Notes under the pieces: model-generated | Told to the model about the DNA's origin: nothing | What the model saw: only the letters and a program-made list of their open reading frames with translations | Databases searched by the model: none | Assembly: GCA_009767595.1 (NCBI GenBank) | Contig: VSDK01016810.1 | Coordinates: forward strand, 5,155-69,154 | Length of the DNA stretch: 64,000 nt | Direction of reading: 5' to 3' | Origin: Symbiodinium kawagutii | Taxonomy: Eukaryota > Sar > Dinophyceae > Suessiales > Symbiodiniaceae | Program-made: the position numbers and the translations under genes | Shown: positions 1 through 15,000 of the stretch, piece after piece | Position numbering within the stretch: position 1 is the stretch's first letter | Layout of the letters: every line of letters begins with the position of its first letter

Positions 1-918
1 GCGGTTCAGAGATTTGTCCGCTTAGTCTTTGTACAGGTGGACAGGTCGTGCCTGCTGCTGAAATGCAGATGACATGCTAATGCTTGAATTCAGGCGCACT
101 TTGCCTGTACTTAGTCCTGGCTCAACATGCTGGGAGTATGAGGTCAATGCAAACAATTTGCACGCCTCGAGTGCTGCTGGGGAATCGGAAGGCTGGTAAA
201 GCAGGGTCACTCAAGTTCTCGGTTTAAATTAGATTGCAGGGACAAGAAAGCACGCTACTTTTCTTGCATTTCTTGTTTTTCAAAGCATCTTTGAGCAGCA
301 CTCACCATATCTATAGAGTTCCTGGTACCTTGCACTTGATTTGCAAGAATCTTGGACGCTCATTCCATCTACTGCCTTCTTTGGCAGAATAGAGAGCATT
401 GTCCTTGATAACCACCAGCGTCAGCAGTCAGCAGCTACGCAAGACTCTTGACCCATTTCTTCTAGCAACAGAGGGTCAAAAAGCTTTTTCAGTTGCATCG
501 GAGGGATGGATATCCAAGTCGGATTTGTTGCGTTCTGTTGCGTCCACTTGCAGTTGTCTCATTCGACACCCGGAGAAGCGGACTGGAACATGTCTATTTC
601 CGGGCCATGCTTTAAAAACTGCTTGTTGAGAATGCCTATGTGGCAGTATGTGTAGCGAGGGAAATTTAAAAGCGTCGAATGATTATGTTTACCTCTTTGC
701 TTGCTGATTGTCCCCGTATTTTTGGGTCGGTTGGTTGCCATTTTTTCTGATGGGCTGAAACCACCGAACAGATGTCCTTGAGACTCCGAATCATAGCTAT
801 CGTATTCTCCCATTTGGTGGCCTCTCACGGTGGGAAACCCCAAGCATGGTTGGTTCATCGAAGGAGGATGACTACCCCAAACTGGCTTGAGAAACATCTC
901 GCGCAAAAGAGCGCTCAG
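1..918 (+). other. Probable intron upstream of the first visible ABC exon
   Basis: No Walker A, TM helix or in-phase AG/G exon of the transporter can be found here. Short open frames lack codon-like texture. Upstream exons must lie outside the window. Confidence 0.5.
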
Positions 919-983
919 GAGCACCTTGATCAGTTTGCTCCTGCGTTTCTATGAGCCGGACTCTGGCGCAGTCACCTTGGATG
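919..983 (+). CDS. ABC transporter exon 1 in window: NBD1 just after Walker A Lys
   Basis: Opens with the last base of the Walker A Lys codon, then [13 protein letters not shown] and GAVTLDG, the stretch that follows GKS in ABCB proteins. Acceptor CAG/G; GT donor, ending one base into the Gly codon. The exon with the rest of Walker A is not in the first 918 bases. Confidence 0.85.
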
Positions 984-2808
984 GTCCTTTGTCAGCGCTC
1001 GTTTCCGTGCCAGGAAGCTGATCGGCCAACTGCAAGCCGGTGAGATGAAAGACAACTAAACAAAAGTGGTAGATCCACATGGGCCCAGGTAGATCCATAG
1101 GCCACCAACAGTATAGAAATGAATCATGGTAGATAGGCCTCCATTAGTATGAATCAAATTCTAGGTTGGGATTGATTGTAATACCAAGAATCAGGTGGTT
1201 CATTGTACCTGATCATTGCCCAAGGCTTAAGAAACCACCATGGAATACAGTGGGGGTTTGCTCCCGAAATGAACGAGTTGACAGAACAAAACATCGGAGG
1301 CGGTTTGGGGTGGCCTTGTCCCTGCCGGGTGGTGCCTCCAGGCGTTGTTGGTTGGTGAAGGTTCGCCATTAACAAACTATATTTGGGTGTTTCTCAAAAT
1401 AGAGTTATGACTTATTTTGTTGGGGGGGCACTGCCTTGCGTGCGCTGATTCAAGAAGCCCGGAATTTCATTGGTTATTCGACTGCAACGCTCGCGTTTTT
1501 TTGATGCAATCAATCGGAGAGAGAACTGATTCCTAATCCAATCCCCAAAGTGCTGGAAAATTGGCGAGTTGTGCATTTTTCTCCTGCTGGTCATGCATGT
1601 TTCCTCACGTTGTATTAGTGCCTCCCTTGTTCCCGCTCAGGGCCCAGGTGTAAGCTCCAGGTGATGATGATTTGCTATCAACGCTGCGGGCAGATGATTT
1701 CATCTCGTGGCCTTCTGCGGGCGTTACTCATGACACCATGATCCGTTATCGCAACCAATCGTGCTTGCTGCTTCCCCTGCTGAGGTCCACGGATCAGATT
1801 TATTTGTTATTGGCTACCAGTAGGAGCTATGACAAATAAACCACTGGTTATTTGTAACAAATAAACCTACCAGTAGTATTCAAGTTTATTGGCTAACAGT
1901 AGGAGCTATAATCGATCCATTGAATAGTTCTGGTAACAGCTGGATGGTTCAGAGGTAGTACCATGGACATGAAGCCCTTTGTCTCCAAGGAACCGACATC
2001 CGCAACTTGGACTTGCATTGGCTTCGCTCCAAATTGGCTCTGGTGGAGCAGGACGATCTCGGCGATCTCCAGCATAGCTGGGTGGCCCATTGGGGGGGTT
2101 CTCAAGGTAGAGGCAGCCCCAAATCATGCAATCAGGCATTTGCTGGGCCCACTACTTGCTGGTTGATGAGTTTCTTGTCCCTTGAAAATCGATCCTTTTA
2201 AGCCTGAGCCCGAAGACCATTCTTACGCATCATTCACCATAATGGTTTATGAAGATTTGCTAGGTGCTGGTTCACCTGGTTCGGAGATGTTCGAAGGAGC
2301 CGATCCTGTTCCAAGACCCAGTCTACGACAACATCGCCTTGGGATGCTCCTTGGGCGGTGGAGTCTCCAAAGCTGACGTGGAGCAAGCGGCCAAACTGGT
2401 GTTTCGGCAGCACGGTGACGACGAATGCACATGCTTCACATGATGTGAATTTGCCAAGTGCATGGTTAAGTAGCAATAGCTATGTGAATTGTAGCTTGAA
2501 CATGCTTGGCCGTATGAACATGGTGAACCATAGCTATTGCTACTTAACATGTTAAGCTTGGCCATGTGTCAACCATGTGAACTCATTGCTTGGTTACATG
2601 TTCATAGCTCAAGCACTACTCCGCGCCGCGCAGCTGATGCGAGGCCAGCGCTCACGACTTCATCATGAGCTTTCCAATGGGATACCAAACGAAGGCGTTC
2701 ATCCCGCAGCATGCGCAGCGGAGCTGCGCTGACACAGAAATGCGATGATAGCAATGAATTGAGTCATGTTCACACGTGAAGGATGACTGATGATGATGAT
2801 GGTGATGG

Positions 2809-2894
<86 letters not shown>

Positions 2895-5800
2895 CTGGTG
2901 GTGGTGGTGGTGGTGGTGATGGTGATGGTGGTGATGGTGGTGATGGTGGTGATGATGATGATAGTACTGCTTACACGGATAAGTATCATCATGTTGACAG
3001 AAAAAGGACGGATCTAACGGTCAAAGATGATGGCAAGTGCAGACAAAGCTATCGGTGACACCTGATCCCACGCCTGGGTCCATCATCACACACCAGCCAT
3101 CATACGTGGCAGCCATGACCAACCATCATTCAGCACTTCCAATCGTTCATTTTTCACCATCCACCGCTGACGAATCATTCGTTGAACATACGTGTAACCA
3201 TATCCCCCAGAATCAGCCTTGCCAACCATGAGCAACCGTCCATTTTCCCATCCCAATGAGCATGAAATCATCCCCAAGTGTTCTAGCCGCCCCAGTTCAC
3301 TCATCATCAGCTCCACCACGTCGGGGCCATCCATCCATGGGGGTTCCCAGGGCGCGCGTGGCATGGCAGGTGGGCGAAGCTGGAACTCAGCTCAGCGGTG
3401 GACAGAAGCAGCGCTTGGCCATCGCCCGAGCGTTGATCCGAAAACCCGTCGCTTGGCTGCAGGTCCTGGGGCCCCGGTGGCCGTGGTTCGGTTGCGGTGT
3501 GGCCATGTTGGGGTTGAAGCTGTGAGGGGCCATGGACTTGAGGGAAATAATGGTGAGGTTCAAGGGGGTTAGATTCGATGGTGAGATGATGGTTACTGAT
3601 GGTTGATTGATGGTTCGTTGATGGTTTGGTGAATGATGTTTCTATGGGAGTCCTGCTTAATACTGGTTGGGAATGGTTCTGGGGATGGCTTATGGCTTAT
3701 GATGCTTGATGGTGGAGACTCGCTAAATGTGAGTGTGTGTTCAGAATAGCACTGATTGTCAATGAGGTTGACTAATCATGGTGAAACGCCGTGGTTAAGA
3801 ATGGCTAGCGTCAAACAACACAATTAACACAATGGATACAATGGATGGTATAGTCAGCATATACGCTTATTAGAGAGAGAGTGCGAATGATGGTCAATAG
3901 TAGGAACCGATGGCGCTGGAGACAGAGAGAGAGAGAGAGAGACAGCACGATGATGAATAGTATTGGTGTTTGTTGCTTTTGGTCAGTATTGATATGTAAA
4001 ATGGTGGTGAGCCGTGCTTAGAATATTTCATGGTTCAACGGACACTCAAACACAACCCATGCATCAAGAATGTTCATTAAAAGAATGCATTGCTAACAGA
4101 CCATGTTTAAATTGCACAGAAACCGTTGAGATAGTTACCCCTGTTCAGTTGTGAAAGGTTCTAGTTTGGTGGTTACTGATGCTAAAGATGGTTCATGAAA
4201 CCCTTCGAAAGCCAGTAGCTGCTATTCCTCGTGGGCTCTAACAAGTTCTCTTGCGTGGCTTTGCTCTCACCAGTGGGGTGATTCCAAACGAAAAATTCTA
4301 AGTGGACTATAGTTCTAATCTTATCACTAGCTATCACTACTTTCTAGTTGATTCTAAGGGTCAAGAATCAATACGATTTGCCACCGCCAGTGGAGTCACC
4401 CCGCCCGAGGCTGTCCTGTTGCTCGATGAGGCGGGTTGGAAGTTTTTGCAGGTCAATTCCTTCAGGACATGACCTGCCGGAAACAGCTCCAGCAAGACCC
4501 TACCAGAAGAGCATCCGCTTTAGCAGAAACTGCTTATCCAACATCAGGGGGAGTCAATCTGTTTGTTACCAGGGGTATATGCCAGGAAACTTGGCGGCGT
4601 GGCTTGACAGCTCGGTTGCTAGCGGTAAATTGGTGAGATATAGCTGTAGGTCAACAGCCCCCCTACCCCAGCTGTGCACATCCCTCACCCTGCACTTTTC
4701 GTTGGGCTGCGGGGATGGGTTCCCTACCCCTCGCTTTTGGATGGTTGGTGGTTTGACCCAGAGCAAAGGAATCATCGTTTACAATCCTTTTCCATCCTGG
4801 CTCCTTGTCATTCACCAGTACAGTATGATCTAAAAGATTGTGATTATGACAAGCTCGCCATTTTGATTCTGATCGGCAGCTGTAGAAAAACTCGGACATT
4901 TGGTGCGTTCGCCAGACCGATGCCAGAGTAGAAACGTTTTTTTTCCTGTTGCTGTCGTCGATGGTGGAAAGAGCCTCCAACACTATGCTGACTTTTGGCC
5001 CATGTGGTTGATGATGGTTTATTAGTGATAGTGAGTATGGGGTTAGACATGGTGAATTGGTGGTTCGTTCCTGCTCAGTGATAGTTAGTCGTGGTTTATA
5101 GTAGTCAGTGGCTTTTCAAAGGGGTCTAAGAATTGTTCATGGTCAATACTGGATCCAATGTGTAGTGGTATGATTTTGTAGCACTCGGGAATGCGTGACC
5201 TCATCGTGGTGAGTGGTGAATTCAATATATGATCAGCATTGGATGGTTGTGGTGGCCATGCTCGCGACATGCTCTTGACAACGCTATGAATTGCAAAGTC
5301 ACAATCCAGCCCGATGCCTTACCACTGAGCCAAGCATTTGAGATGAATGATCGCCTAAGGGATGGATGGCCATGATGGCATCCAACTTGTTTCCCCCTGG
5401 TGATCGCTATCATCCACCAGTTTGGGTACCTTTGGGGGTGCCGTTGGATGATCCAGGCTACCAGTGCGTTGGATTCAGCCTCGGAGCGACAAGTGCAGAA
5501 AGCCTTGGATGACTTGTTGGATCAGGGGGGCCGAACGACCATCGCCACTCGGCGGGGATGCGAAGCCAGCGGCTGAAGTCGGGATTCAACAAGTGGCTAG
5601 TCACCTTGCACCTAAACAACTGAGCAGGTGCAAAGTTCGCCAAATCCTTGAATCGGGGGCCTGGACCAGGATCAGGATGATGGTTGTCTAACAATTCTGG
5701 CTGTTGCCCTGTTTCAAGGGGTGAGCTTTCGGCCAGGAGTGGCTCCTAGGAGGTTTCTAACCAGCTCTGCGATCAGCTGCAATTCATTGAGGTCGTTGCG

Positions 5801-8800
5801 CATCGCTTGTCCACTGTCCGTCATGCACATCAAATTTGCGTGCTGGACAAGGGAAAGCTGGCAGAGGCCGGCACCCACGACGAGCCTTGCCACGAGTACA
5901 GGGCTGCCTGGAATGGTTGTGGTGAGTGGCGCTGGGCAAACACTGAGCCCATCCTAAAGTTGTGGCTACTGGGCAGCTCAGTTGAAGACTTGCCATGAAC
6001 TGTTTCATATGTGGCTGAGTGAAGTTTAATGGTTAATGATGGTTTAGTATATAAATGCGGCCCTTATGGTTAATGACACTTAATGATTGGTGATGCTTAC
6101 TGATGCTTATTGGCTACTTAATCGCAACATGATGCTTCATGGTTGGTACGCCACCTGCTTGGTTTGCGCCCAAAAGTCGATTCCCAGGGCTCAGGCTGGC
6201 CATAATATTTGTCCGGTAGAATTGTTACCGCAGCGAAGGGCAAACCGGAAGGCAGAAAGTATGGTGGTGCCTCAACATAGGATACCCAAGAAATGGTTTG
6301 CGCTATACGTGGTTGATAGATGATTTGGGGGTGGTACCCCGCTTTGAGAAACCACCAAACCACCCTAATGAAGTGATGCTTGGTACCGTTTATATCTGAT
6401 TAGTTATGGCCGATTGCCGACAATTCTACACACATCGACGCGCAGTTGTGTGCACAGATAGATATATAATATAGATAGGTATAATTAAGCATGTTAAGAC
6501 ATGTTCACACATCTGTTGTTGATGCCGAACCATGTGCCAACCGTTGGTCGTCATGGCCACATTCCCTGAGTTCGTCTTCCCCAGGAACTCATGAGAAGGG
6601 AGGGCCCTTATGAGAAGCTCCTGCGCTTGCAGTTGTCTGTGCAGAGAGAGGAGGACCCGCAGGCTGCTGGTTGCCGGTGATTCTTCTCCGATGGGTGAGT
6701 AAGCGGAAAAATCCAACATAAGTTGGCGAATAGAAAAAAGCAGTCGATCATCTATGATCATGTAAGAATCATTAATCCATATGACGGTCCTCTATTAACC
6801 ATGCATAACAATAAGCCATCCATTTTTGGGTCTCTATTCAGAGAAACCACCGTATTATTTTTGGTGGAAGCTGCTATCCAATATCATCTCCGCGCGACGT
6901 GAGCCATCAGCTTGGGGGCTGGCTTCGATCGACTCTGACTCCTCGATGCATGAACTGTGTAGATTAGATTCATTTTAGATAGATGAAGTTAGATAGAGGG
7001 TTAAGATAAGAATGGTTGATATCAATAGTCCATTTCATTCAATTTCTCTAAAGGCGAATAACTATTGAATGGTTCCTTAATGTTTCTGAATCATACATGT
7101 TGGTTAAGAGTTATTAGCCAATGACATATAATGGTTATCGGTGAATGAATGGTTTCATGTGGTTTCTACCCACTATGTTCAACAATGGTTAAGAATGCAG
7201 CCATGGTTCATGGATGTGAGCCCAAGTAATGCAGCGCCTGCAACGGTGTTGCGTTTCCCGTCACATCAGCGATGCAGCAGGTCTCACTGATGGATATCAC
7301 CAGTTATGGACAGCTGAACCATAATGGGGGTTGTTGAGGGGGGGGGTATTATATTGATCATATCCTATATTGGGCATAAATATGGGTCAAATAATAAATG
7401 GGGGTTATTGACTATAAGGTTCCGGACGGGGTCAAAAATGCTTGGTTGATCAATCATAGATATCCATATAGGTCATATAGTCGATAACCGAGCATGGACT
7501 ATTGCTTGACTGATGGTACTAATTGTTATTAATAATCAGAGGGCTTTCAGAATAGGGAACCCTCAAAGTTACGGTTCGGTTTTTTACTATTCATAAAAAT
7601 TGATATTGGATGATTTGGGGGTCCCCTATTTTGAGTGCTGATGACCCCAGACGAAGTTGTGACAGCAGGCTATTAGGGCAAGCCCTTTGCGATGCCCTGG
7701 CAAGAAAATGGTTGACTTATGGTCGATGTTTCTGCAGCATGAAAAATCATTGAAAAATCAGTCAACCATCAACTGCTGCTAAGCAGGTTTAAAAACATCA
7801 GGTGTCGTTCTGGTGGGTCATCATAATGATACAGACAGCACAAAAAATCATGATCAAGCATCAGCCATGTCTTGCTTACTGACCACGTTTAGCCATGATT
7901 TTCCTGGCACGAATGAAATCATCATCAACCGAGCATTATTCACCATTGATTTTAAAATTCCCTGAAGCCATTTATCACCATTGGATCACCAACAGTTCTT
8001 GACCATTCTTAAGCAGCTGTTGGTTGGGAGGGAGCTAAGGAGCCAGGGATATCCATAAACCCCTTCCAAGGGGGAGCTAAGGAGCTACCAGGAGTGCCCT
8101 AACCTACTGGTAGTAAAGAAAGAGAATGAACCACTATTGGCATCGAACGTCATCAATGAGTTAAGCATGAATTTATAGAACATTGATTTTCAACATAATT
8201 ATCGATTGGGCCACTAATGTTTGATCATCATGTGTGGTATTAGCGATTGGGCCACTAATGTTTGATCATCATATGGTTAACCATGGTTCATGAATGGTTT
8301 TCTTTATCAACCATGTGATTATCAACCCTTTTTATGCCCATCATTTAGCCATTGATTGACCATCAACAATCATCATTTAGTCATACACCCCTAAAAAAAA
8401 TCATCCATCATTAAACCCCTATAAGACCATCATTCACCATTGGTTGACCACATTGGTTAACCATATTGGACCTTATGAGCCTATGAGCCCACTATCACCC
8501 CTGCGGGGTCGCCCCATTAGTCGCGAAATCCCCACGCAGGAAGTTTCGGTGTCCGGTTCCAGCCCACGTGAAGAAGCCGTTTCGGTGGTTCAGGCGGCGT
8601 GGGAAGATGATCGCACACGGAATGGTTAGATGTAAAAATGCTGCTGTTCGAACAGCTAACGGTCCAGTTGATGACAGCGTTTGATTGGGCCACAAGTCCA
8701 CCCTCAGCCTTAGCTGGATCTTGGGGATGGAGAGGTCCAGTTGATGACAGGCAGTGGATGTTTCCCCTGGAAATCTATGGATTGACTGTGGGGGTCAAGC

Positions 8801-8999
8801 TGTCAGCCATGGGTGGCCGCAGGCAACCGAAGCATCCGGCGATGCTGGTGGCGCAGAGATGTTATTGCAGAGGGCCGGCTCTCCCAAGACGGTGCCTGTT
8901 GGGTCATGGATGGTCATGGTCTACTGGTGCAGCTCCGTGTTTTTTTGTTGTTGTTTTTTGTTTCCGACAGTTTGGTCACCTGCCAAAAAATATCAAAAA

Positions 9000-9062
<63 letters not shown>

Positions 9063-12000
9063 GGATGACTTTCCACATAAAATACTGGATGCCGTGATAC
9101 TGTATGAATAACGTACATGGCCATCCTGAACATGAGAGAGAGAGGCAAACTTGAGCAAACTTGTATGGTTTGATCCTTCGAACGCTGATATGTTTGACTT
9201 GGCTCATGACCTACGAAGAATCGTCAGATTCCCGCAGAATGGATGCCCCGTTGGATGCTGACAGTTGTTCATCCTGCACAGGAGAGCGAAGATCAGATGA
9301 CAGGCGGGCATGCTTTCGCCATTGCAATGCCAGTTCGCACTAACCGGCTAGAACATGCTAGAACCATGTACTGCGATGCAGTGATGAAGCTCCAGCACTG
9401 GAAAGATGGGGCGCTGCCATCATTGGAGGTTCACAACCTCTACCATGAATATTTTGGACTTCCTTCCCATTCCTAATTCAGGGTCCAGATTTCTCCAAGC
9501 AGTTCTTCAATCCACAATGTCAGGAGAAGATTCTTACTTGGAAAAAGCCAAAAAGTACGACTTCGGCAAGGATTTGGGTGCCAAATATGCCGTGGGACAA
9601 GTCTGGAAGCTCACAAAACAAGATTTCAAGTACTACGTCATCGGCGTGGGCTTCACCATGCTTGGTGCCGGGCCTGAGATCAGCATTGGGGGGCACCAGT
9701 GGGGCCATGGCAGTGGGGCGCCAGCGCCAAAGCTGAGCATTGCGCCGGGCAACTGCTCATCTCAATGGTTCATGATGTTCAATAATGAAGTTTACCCAGG
9801 ATTAAAAAAAACCAGGTTGATCCAGGTTGATTAATTGCAGGGTTTCCATTTGAAAGGAAAACCCCATGCTTTTGGGGGATACCGGGATACGGCCCTACTG
9901 TATTAATCATTATTAATCAACTACAGTAGGGGTTTATTAATCCTGGGTTAACATTACCCATACTGCTTGTTTTTCTAATAAAGGCCCGGTGGTGATCCTC
10001 CTATGGCTATAAGAATACTTGACCAACGGTGCGGTCCTGGGACGGCTGACACGTTCGCTGAGCTCAGGTGCTTTCGTCATGCCATACTTCAGCGTTCAAT
10101 TCTCCCTGACGGTGAACATCTTCAACCAGCCTCCGGCCGTGCTGGACCCCAAGACCAAGAACTGGTCCGGCGCTTGGTGATTGAAGCTCTTGCGGTGCAT
10201 GGCTACAGCTGTAACCAATCAGCTGTAACCAACCAGTTGTCATCAATCAGCTGTAACCGACCAGTTGTAACCGGAACATTGACAGAAATAATAGCACAGA
10301 GCCAGTGGTTTGTTGCCAAAACCGGAACTGACCCGGGGGGAACCACTTGATGCTGGACTCGTTCGAGGTATGCAGCTTACAACGAGCCGCTCATCGCAAA
10401 CAACGTGTCGAACTTGTGCACGTTGATGCAGGCTTTGAGCATCTTTTGGCTGCTGTACTTTGGCAGCATGTTGGATGGTGTTGCACCTGTGATTGTTGCC
10501 GTGGTGGTGGTTGGTGGGCCTGGAGCAATCAAACCTCCTACCAGCTGCAACCAAAACGGAATGAGGCACTGATGAACACTATTTAACACTGAAATGGATC
10601 TGTTACATCTTCGAGCAAGGGTTTTTTCTTGCGCAAATCACCAAGATACCCATAGTTGCTGGGTGTCGCTCCAAGAATTTGCCCCAAAAAATTCATTGAT
10701 TGAAATCCAAGAATTTGCCCTCAAGAATTTACCCAAAAAAATTCCAGCAGTGATTGAAACCCAATGCTTTCCACCACCGCAGGGGCTCGAACGACTCGAG
10801 CTTTCAGGCAGGCGATCGGTGGCTCCTGGGCTTTTGCGAAGGCTGGTGAGATGCTCTGCGTTCGCGTTCGCGGCGCGCTGTTCGAGGCCCTTTTGAGACA
10901 GGACCGAAGCCGGCCCACCGTTGGATGGGTCTCGCCATTCGTGACGGAAGAATTGTTGTGGAATTTCCCGAGAAACCCCAAGGGATCAGCAGGACAACTG
11001 GGTGCTACAGCCATTCAACTGAGATTTATAGGCATTTATAGGCATGTATATATATATACATGTATTTAACTGTAGCTACTTTGGAACTCTTGTTATCCAA
11101 AGAGCATGTTATGCGTTCTTAAGTTTGGGCGTGAAGCATCACCAAACATCTATATCTATATGATGCTGCCTAAACCCCAGATACTGCCACAGAAGTTGAG
11201 CGACACGAAGTGGACAGACGGCTGAAATCCACTCAAAATATCCATATGATCAGTAGAGAAACCCATGGTTCTGGTGCGATGTGTCGGTTCAGATATGTTA
11301 AGATCATCATTTCCTGGAACGGGCGAAAATGAGCGGGAAACCTCCCCATCCCTTGGTTCCGTCACCCAGGGCCTCCCTGGTGAGTCATTGAATCGTTTCC
11401 AGACCTTTGCTGCAGGAAGTTGCCTGGCATGACAAGCAAGGCACCGGACAGATCCTTTGGAAGTTGGGATCTGACATTCCTCAGCTCAAGAATCTCGTGG
11501 GAGCAACTGGGCGGCGGAGCTGAGCCTTAGGGCCATTGGAGGGTGCCAGGCATAGTGTGGTCCAGTCACAGGGGTCTATACCTCTGTCGACTACGGCGGT
11601 TGTATCACGTTGTTCATGAAAGGATTTGATCGGTGATTTTGTCTTGGTTTTGCGTTGGGTTCCTTCAGTGACATGTTTGTTGCTGAAGATTCGCGGTTCA
11701 ACAAGCAATTTTTACATGTACCAGAATCCGTACCTGGTAAACACCATTCCTTTGTAGGCCAGAGATATGTGACAGCTTGAGGTCATCGCTGTCAGACCCC
11801 TAGAAACCTGTTGTTTTGCAGGGAAATCAGCCTTCAATCTGAAGTTGTCCATGGGTGAGGGCACCTTGAGATCAATCAGGCGAACATTGCATCTGCCGCC
11901 AACTTCTTCTTCACAACGGTCATTGGGATCGGAGTGGCCATGTATTACAGCTGGCGCTTCTGCTTGTGCATTCTGATCACCATGCCTTTGCTGGGCATCA

Positions 12001-15000
12001 GCTCCATCGGTGTGGCCATGAACATGCGCGCCATCGACGGCGACTACTCCAGTGGCATCGTCAGTGAATCCGTCAATAGCGTGAAGACTGTGACGGCCTT
12101 CGGCTTGCAACCAGTGCTGCTGGAGAAGTACGAGAAGAAACTGGAGGACTGGGTCCCAGTGACTGTTAGATTTTTCGTGGTTTTGTCGTTTTTTACGGAT
12201 CAAACGTGCCACAGACCCATACACCCATACCCAGCAAACACTCCACCAAACCATCCAGTTTCATACATCAGCCTCAGGAGCACATGACGGATGAACGCGG
12301 CATCCGAAAACTGTCGGCTCTTGGGACTGGCGTGGCCAGTGGATCCGTTTTCATGATCTTGGCCATGGCCGTGTGGGGCATCAACGTCTTCATCTCCCGG
12401 GGGCTGATGGAGGTGGACATTGCCACGGTGGTGGTCATGACGTTGGTCACCACGGTGTCCGCCTTCGGTGAGCTGGCGCGGCTGATCAGTGACACGCAGC
12501 TGCCCCAAGATGCGGCCCGGCGCATCTTCAACGTCATCGCCCGGCGCTCCAAGATCGATCCCTTCTCCACGGCAGGGACCAAGTTGGACCAAGTGCAGGG
12601 ACATGTGGAGTTCAAGGAGGCGGGAGCCATGGCCATGGCTATCAGGGGGACGCCGGTGTTGGGTAGTCTGAGTAGATGTGGTGCTGCTGTGCGGATTTGG
12701 GGACCTGCCATCCTCGGTGGACGTGCCAATGTGTTGGTTTATAGGGCCAGTGATGCAGTAACGATCATGATCCCGAAGTCATGACTAGTCTGACATCACC
12801 TTGCCCGGCAGTTGGGAGCGCAATCGGCCAGCTGGTCTAAACATTCGATCTCTAAAGTTCTCATGCCATCCAGAAGAGAGGAATCGCAGCGATCTACTTG
12901 GAGCATCTTCGAGCCATCATCAATGATGGGTCGAAGTGAATGGGAAGAATAAAACATGTCTGGGATATGGCAAGCCCATTCACAGACTGCCATTTGGTGC
13001 ATCCATCCCATGCCAACCTCAGGCAATTTAAGGATAGGAGGAAGGGCATCACTACCAGTCCAGGGGTCCCCAAGTTCTACCCCAAAAGGATCATATCCCC
13101 CTGCGCATGGCTGGTATAACCAATGGTTGGTACAGGGAAGGGTGGAACCACCAGCTGCATCGCCAGGTCCATTTCCGTTACGCCACGCGTCCGAACCTCC
13201 CAGTCTTCGATGGCTTGAGCTTTACCGTGGAAGCAGGCACCACCACGGCCTTGGTTGGACCCAGCGGCTGCGGCAAGAGTACTACGGTCACTTGGCGGCG
13301 CCGGAGGGTACATGGGGGCGGGTCCATCCTGGGCTGGGGGTTGGCCGAAAAAACTGGTGGGCATTGACCATCCTGCTGATGGTCTTAAGTGCTAGTGGCG
13401 CTAGAAGCGCCATAATTTTTCAGCAAAGAACTAAGTTGAGGTCCGACCTACAGCGGTTTCTGTTTGAGGTCGCCTTGATCCAGCGCTTTTACGATCCTTT
13501 GGGCGGCTGTGTTCTTTTCGATGGCCACGACATCACAACTTTGAACCTTCACTGGTATAGATCACAGATGCGACTCAACTGCATGGGATTTGGGGGGGGG
13601 CAACTCTGGCGCCTCGCTACAATTGATGCATCAGGGTGTTTCAAGAAAGCTCCTACTGAGGCTCATGGTGGTTGACAATCCATCAGTGATGATGATGATG
13701 ATCATGATGATGATGATGATGATCATGATCATGGTCATGATCATGATCATGGTCATGATCAAGACTCAATGCATAGTCTCGAAGCCTGACTTCAAACAGC
13801 CATTGAAGACTCCCAGAACGCCTCGGATCTGCAAGTCATCCGCACTGACGACTTGCTACAGGAGCCTGGTGCAGCAAGAGCCCATCCTCTTTGCCCGCAG
13901 CATTTTGGACAACATTCGATACGGCCAGGAGGACGCGGTGGATTTGGGGAAAGCTGCTGGGGACCCTGGGCCAGGGCCCATGCCTTGATTGGAAGGAGGG
14001 TCCTGTTGTTGGGAGTTCCTTTGGGGATGAGTAGTTAGCGTGTTGCCTCAGATGCAGCATTAAACAGGATTGATTTGGAAAGATTTCGTGGATTTGCTGT
14101 TGGAAACCTCAACATTGAGGGGGATGATGGTGCTGTTGGAGAAAACATGCATTGTTTGATCCCAAGCAGACATCGAACGACCTAGGGTCCGAAGGAAGGC
14201 TAAACTCATTTCATACCAGGATGATGATCAGATGAAGCTTGTGTGTGAATAGATGCCCGGTTTTATTTGTTTTTATTTATAAATATATATGTACTGGGCT
14301 TAAGCACCTGAGGGTGCACCAGAGTTAGTTCTTGGTTATTGTTATCCCAAGTTTTTGTTCGTTTTTCTTCATTTGCTGGCCATGGTGGCTGAGCTCGAGT
14401 CGAGACCTGACTCCAGGATGCAACGATGGAAGAAGTGGAGGCTGCGGCTAAGGCTGCGAATGCCAGTGATTTCATCGTCACGTTGCCTCAGGCGCTGGGA
14501 TGCACCCTCTGGGGCTGGTGATCATCTCCCTGCCCGATGTCCACCCTGCTGACCTCCCTTGGTATCTCCAACTGTGCTGCCGAGGTGAGCCCTCAGCCAT
14601 CAGCTGAAGCATCAATGACCTGCCACATGACCACCACATAACCAGTGATTGATTAACCATCATTTGGAAGTTGAGCATCATTAGCCATAGTCATCCACCA
14701 CCTATAATTTCCATTCCTTAACCTTCGACTGTCATTAAATTAACTATCCATAATTTTCCGATTGACGTAGACCATCATCATCAGCCACCACTAGCCATCA
14801 TCCGCTCTTTTCATCTTGAAAAATCAAGAATTGACCATTTGATTCAATCATAATAACCATCATCCACTCGTTTTCATGAAAACTCGAGAATTGACCATCC
14901 TTAACCATCATCATGAATCATCATCCACTTTTGGCATGAAAAACACCAGAACTGACCATCATGAACCATCATCATCAACCATCACCCACTTTTTTGTCAT

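Larger units (their letters stand above)
6663..8539 (+). other. Long ABC intron with repeat fragments
   Basis: Holds a degraded relative of the TGGTGG element (about 7545-7640), one copy of the GGGAGGGAGC repeat (8022-8115) and a 29-bp tandem duplication (8203-8231, 8244-8272). No coding signal. Confidence 0.5.
9665..13861 (+). other. Introns between TMD2 and early NBD2 exons
   Basis: Introns of about 36 to 550 bases. They hold a five-copy 14-bp CAGCTGTAACCAAT-like tandem (10204-10272) and the GATGATCATG satellite. Otherwise nothing is recognised outside the exons listed. Confidence 0.5.

Noticed and set aside
772-954. Small protein reading through exon 1
   Set aside because: Wrong frame; the conserved [10 protein letters not shown] frame explains this segment.
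2783-3058. Long poly-Asp, poly-Met and poly-Ile frames
   Set aside because: They are translations of a TGA/TGG microsatellite within an intron.
8638-9207. Open frames with poly-Met, poly-Asp, poly-Ser or poly-His tails
   Set aside because: Produced by the (TGA)n repeat; no splice or family support.
10808-10811. Earlier AG/G acceptor for exon 14
   Set aside because: It would need a phase-2 donor in exon 13; the acceptor at 10812 keeps phase 0.
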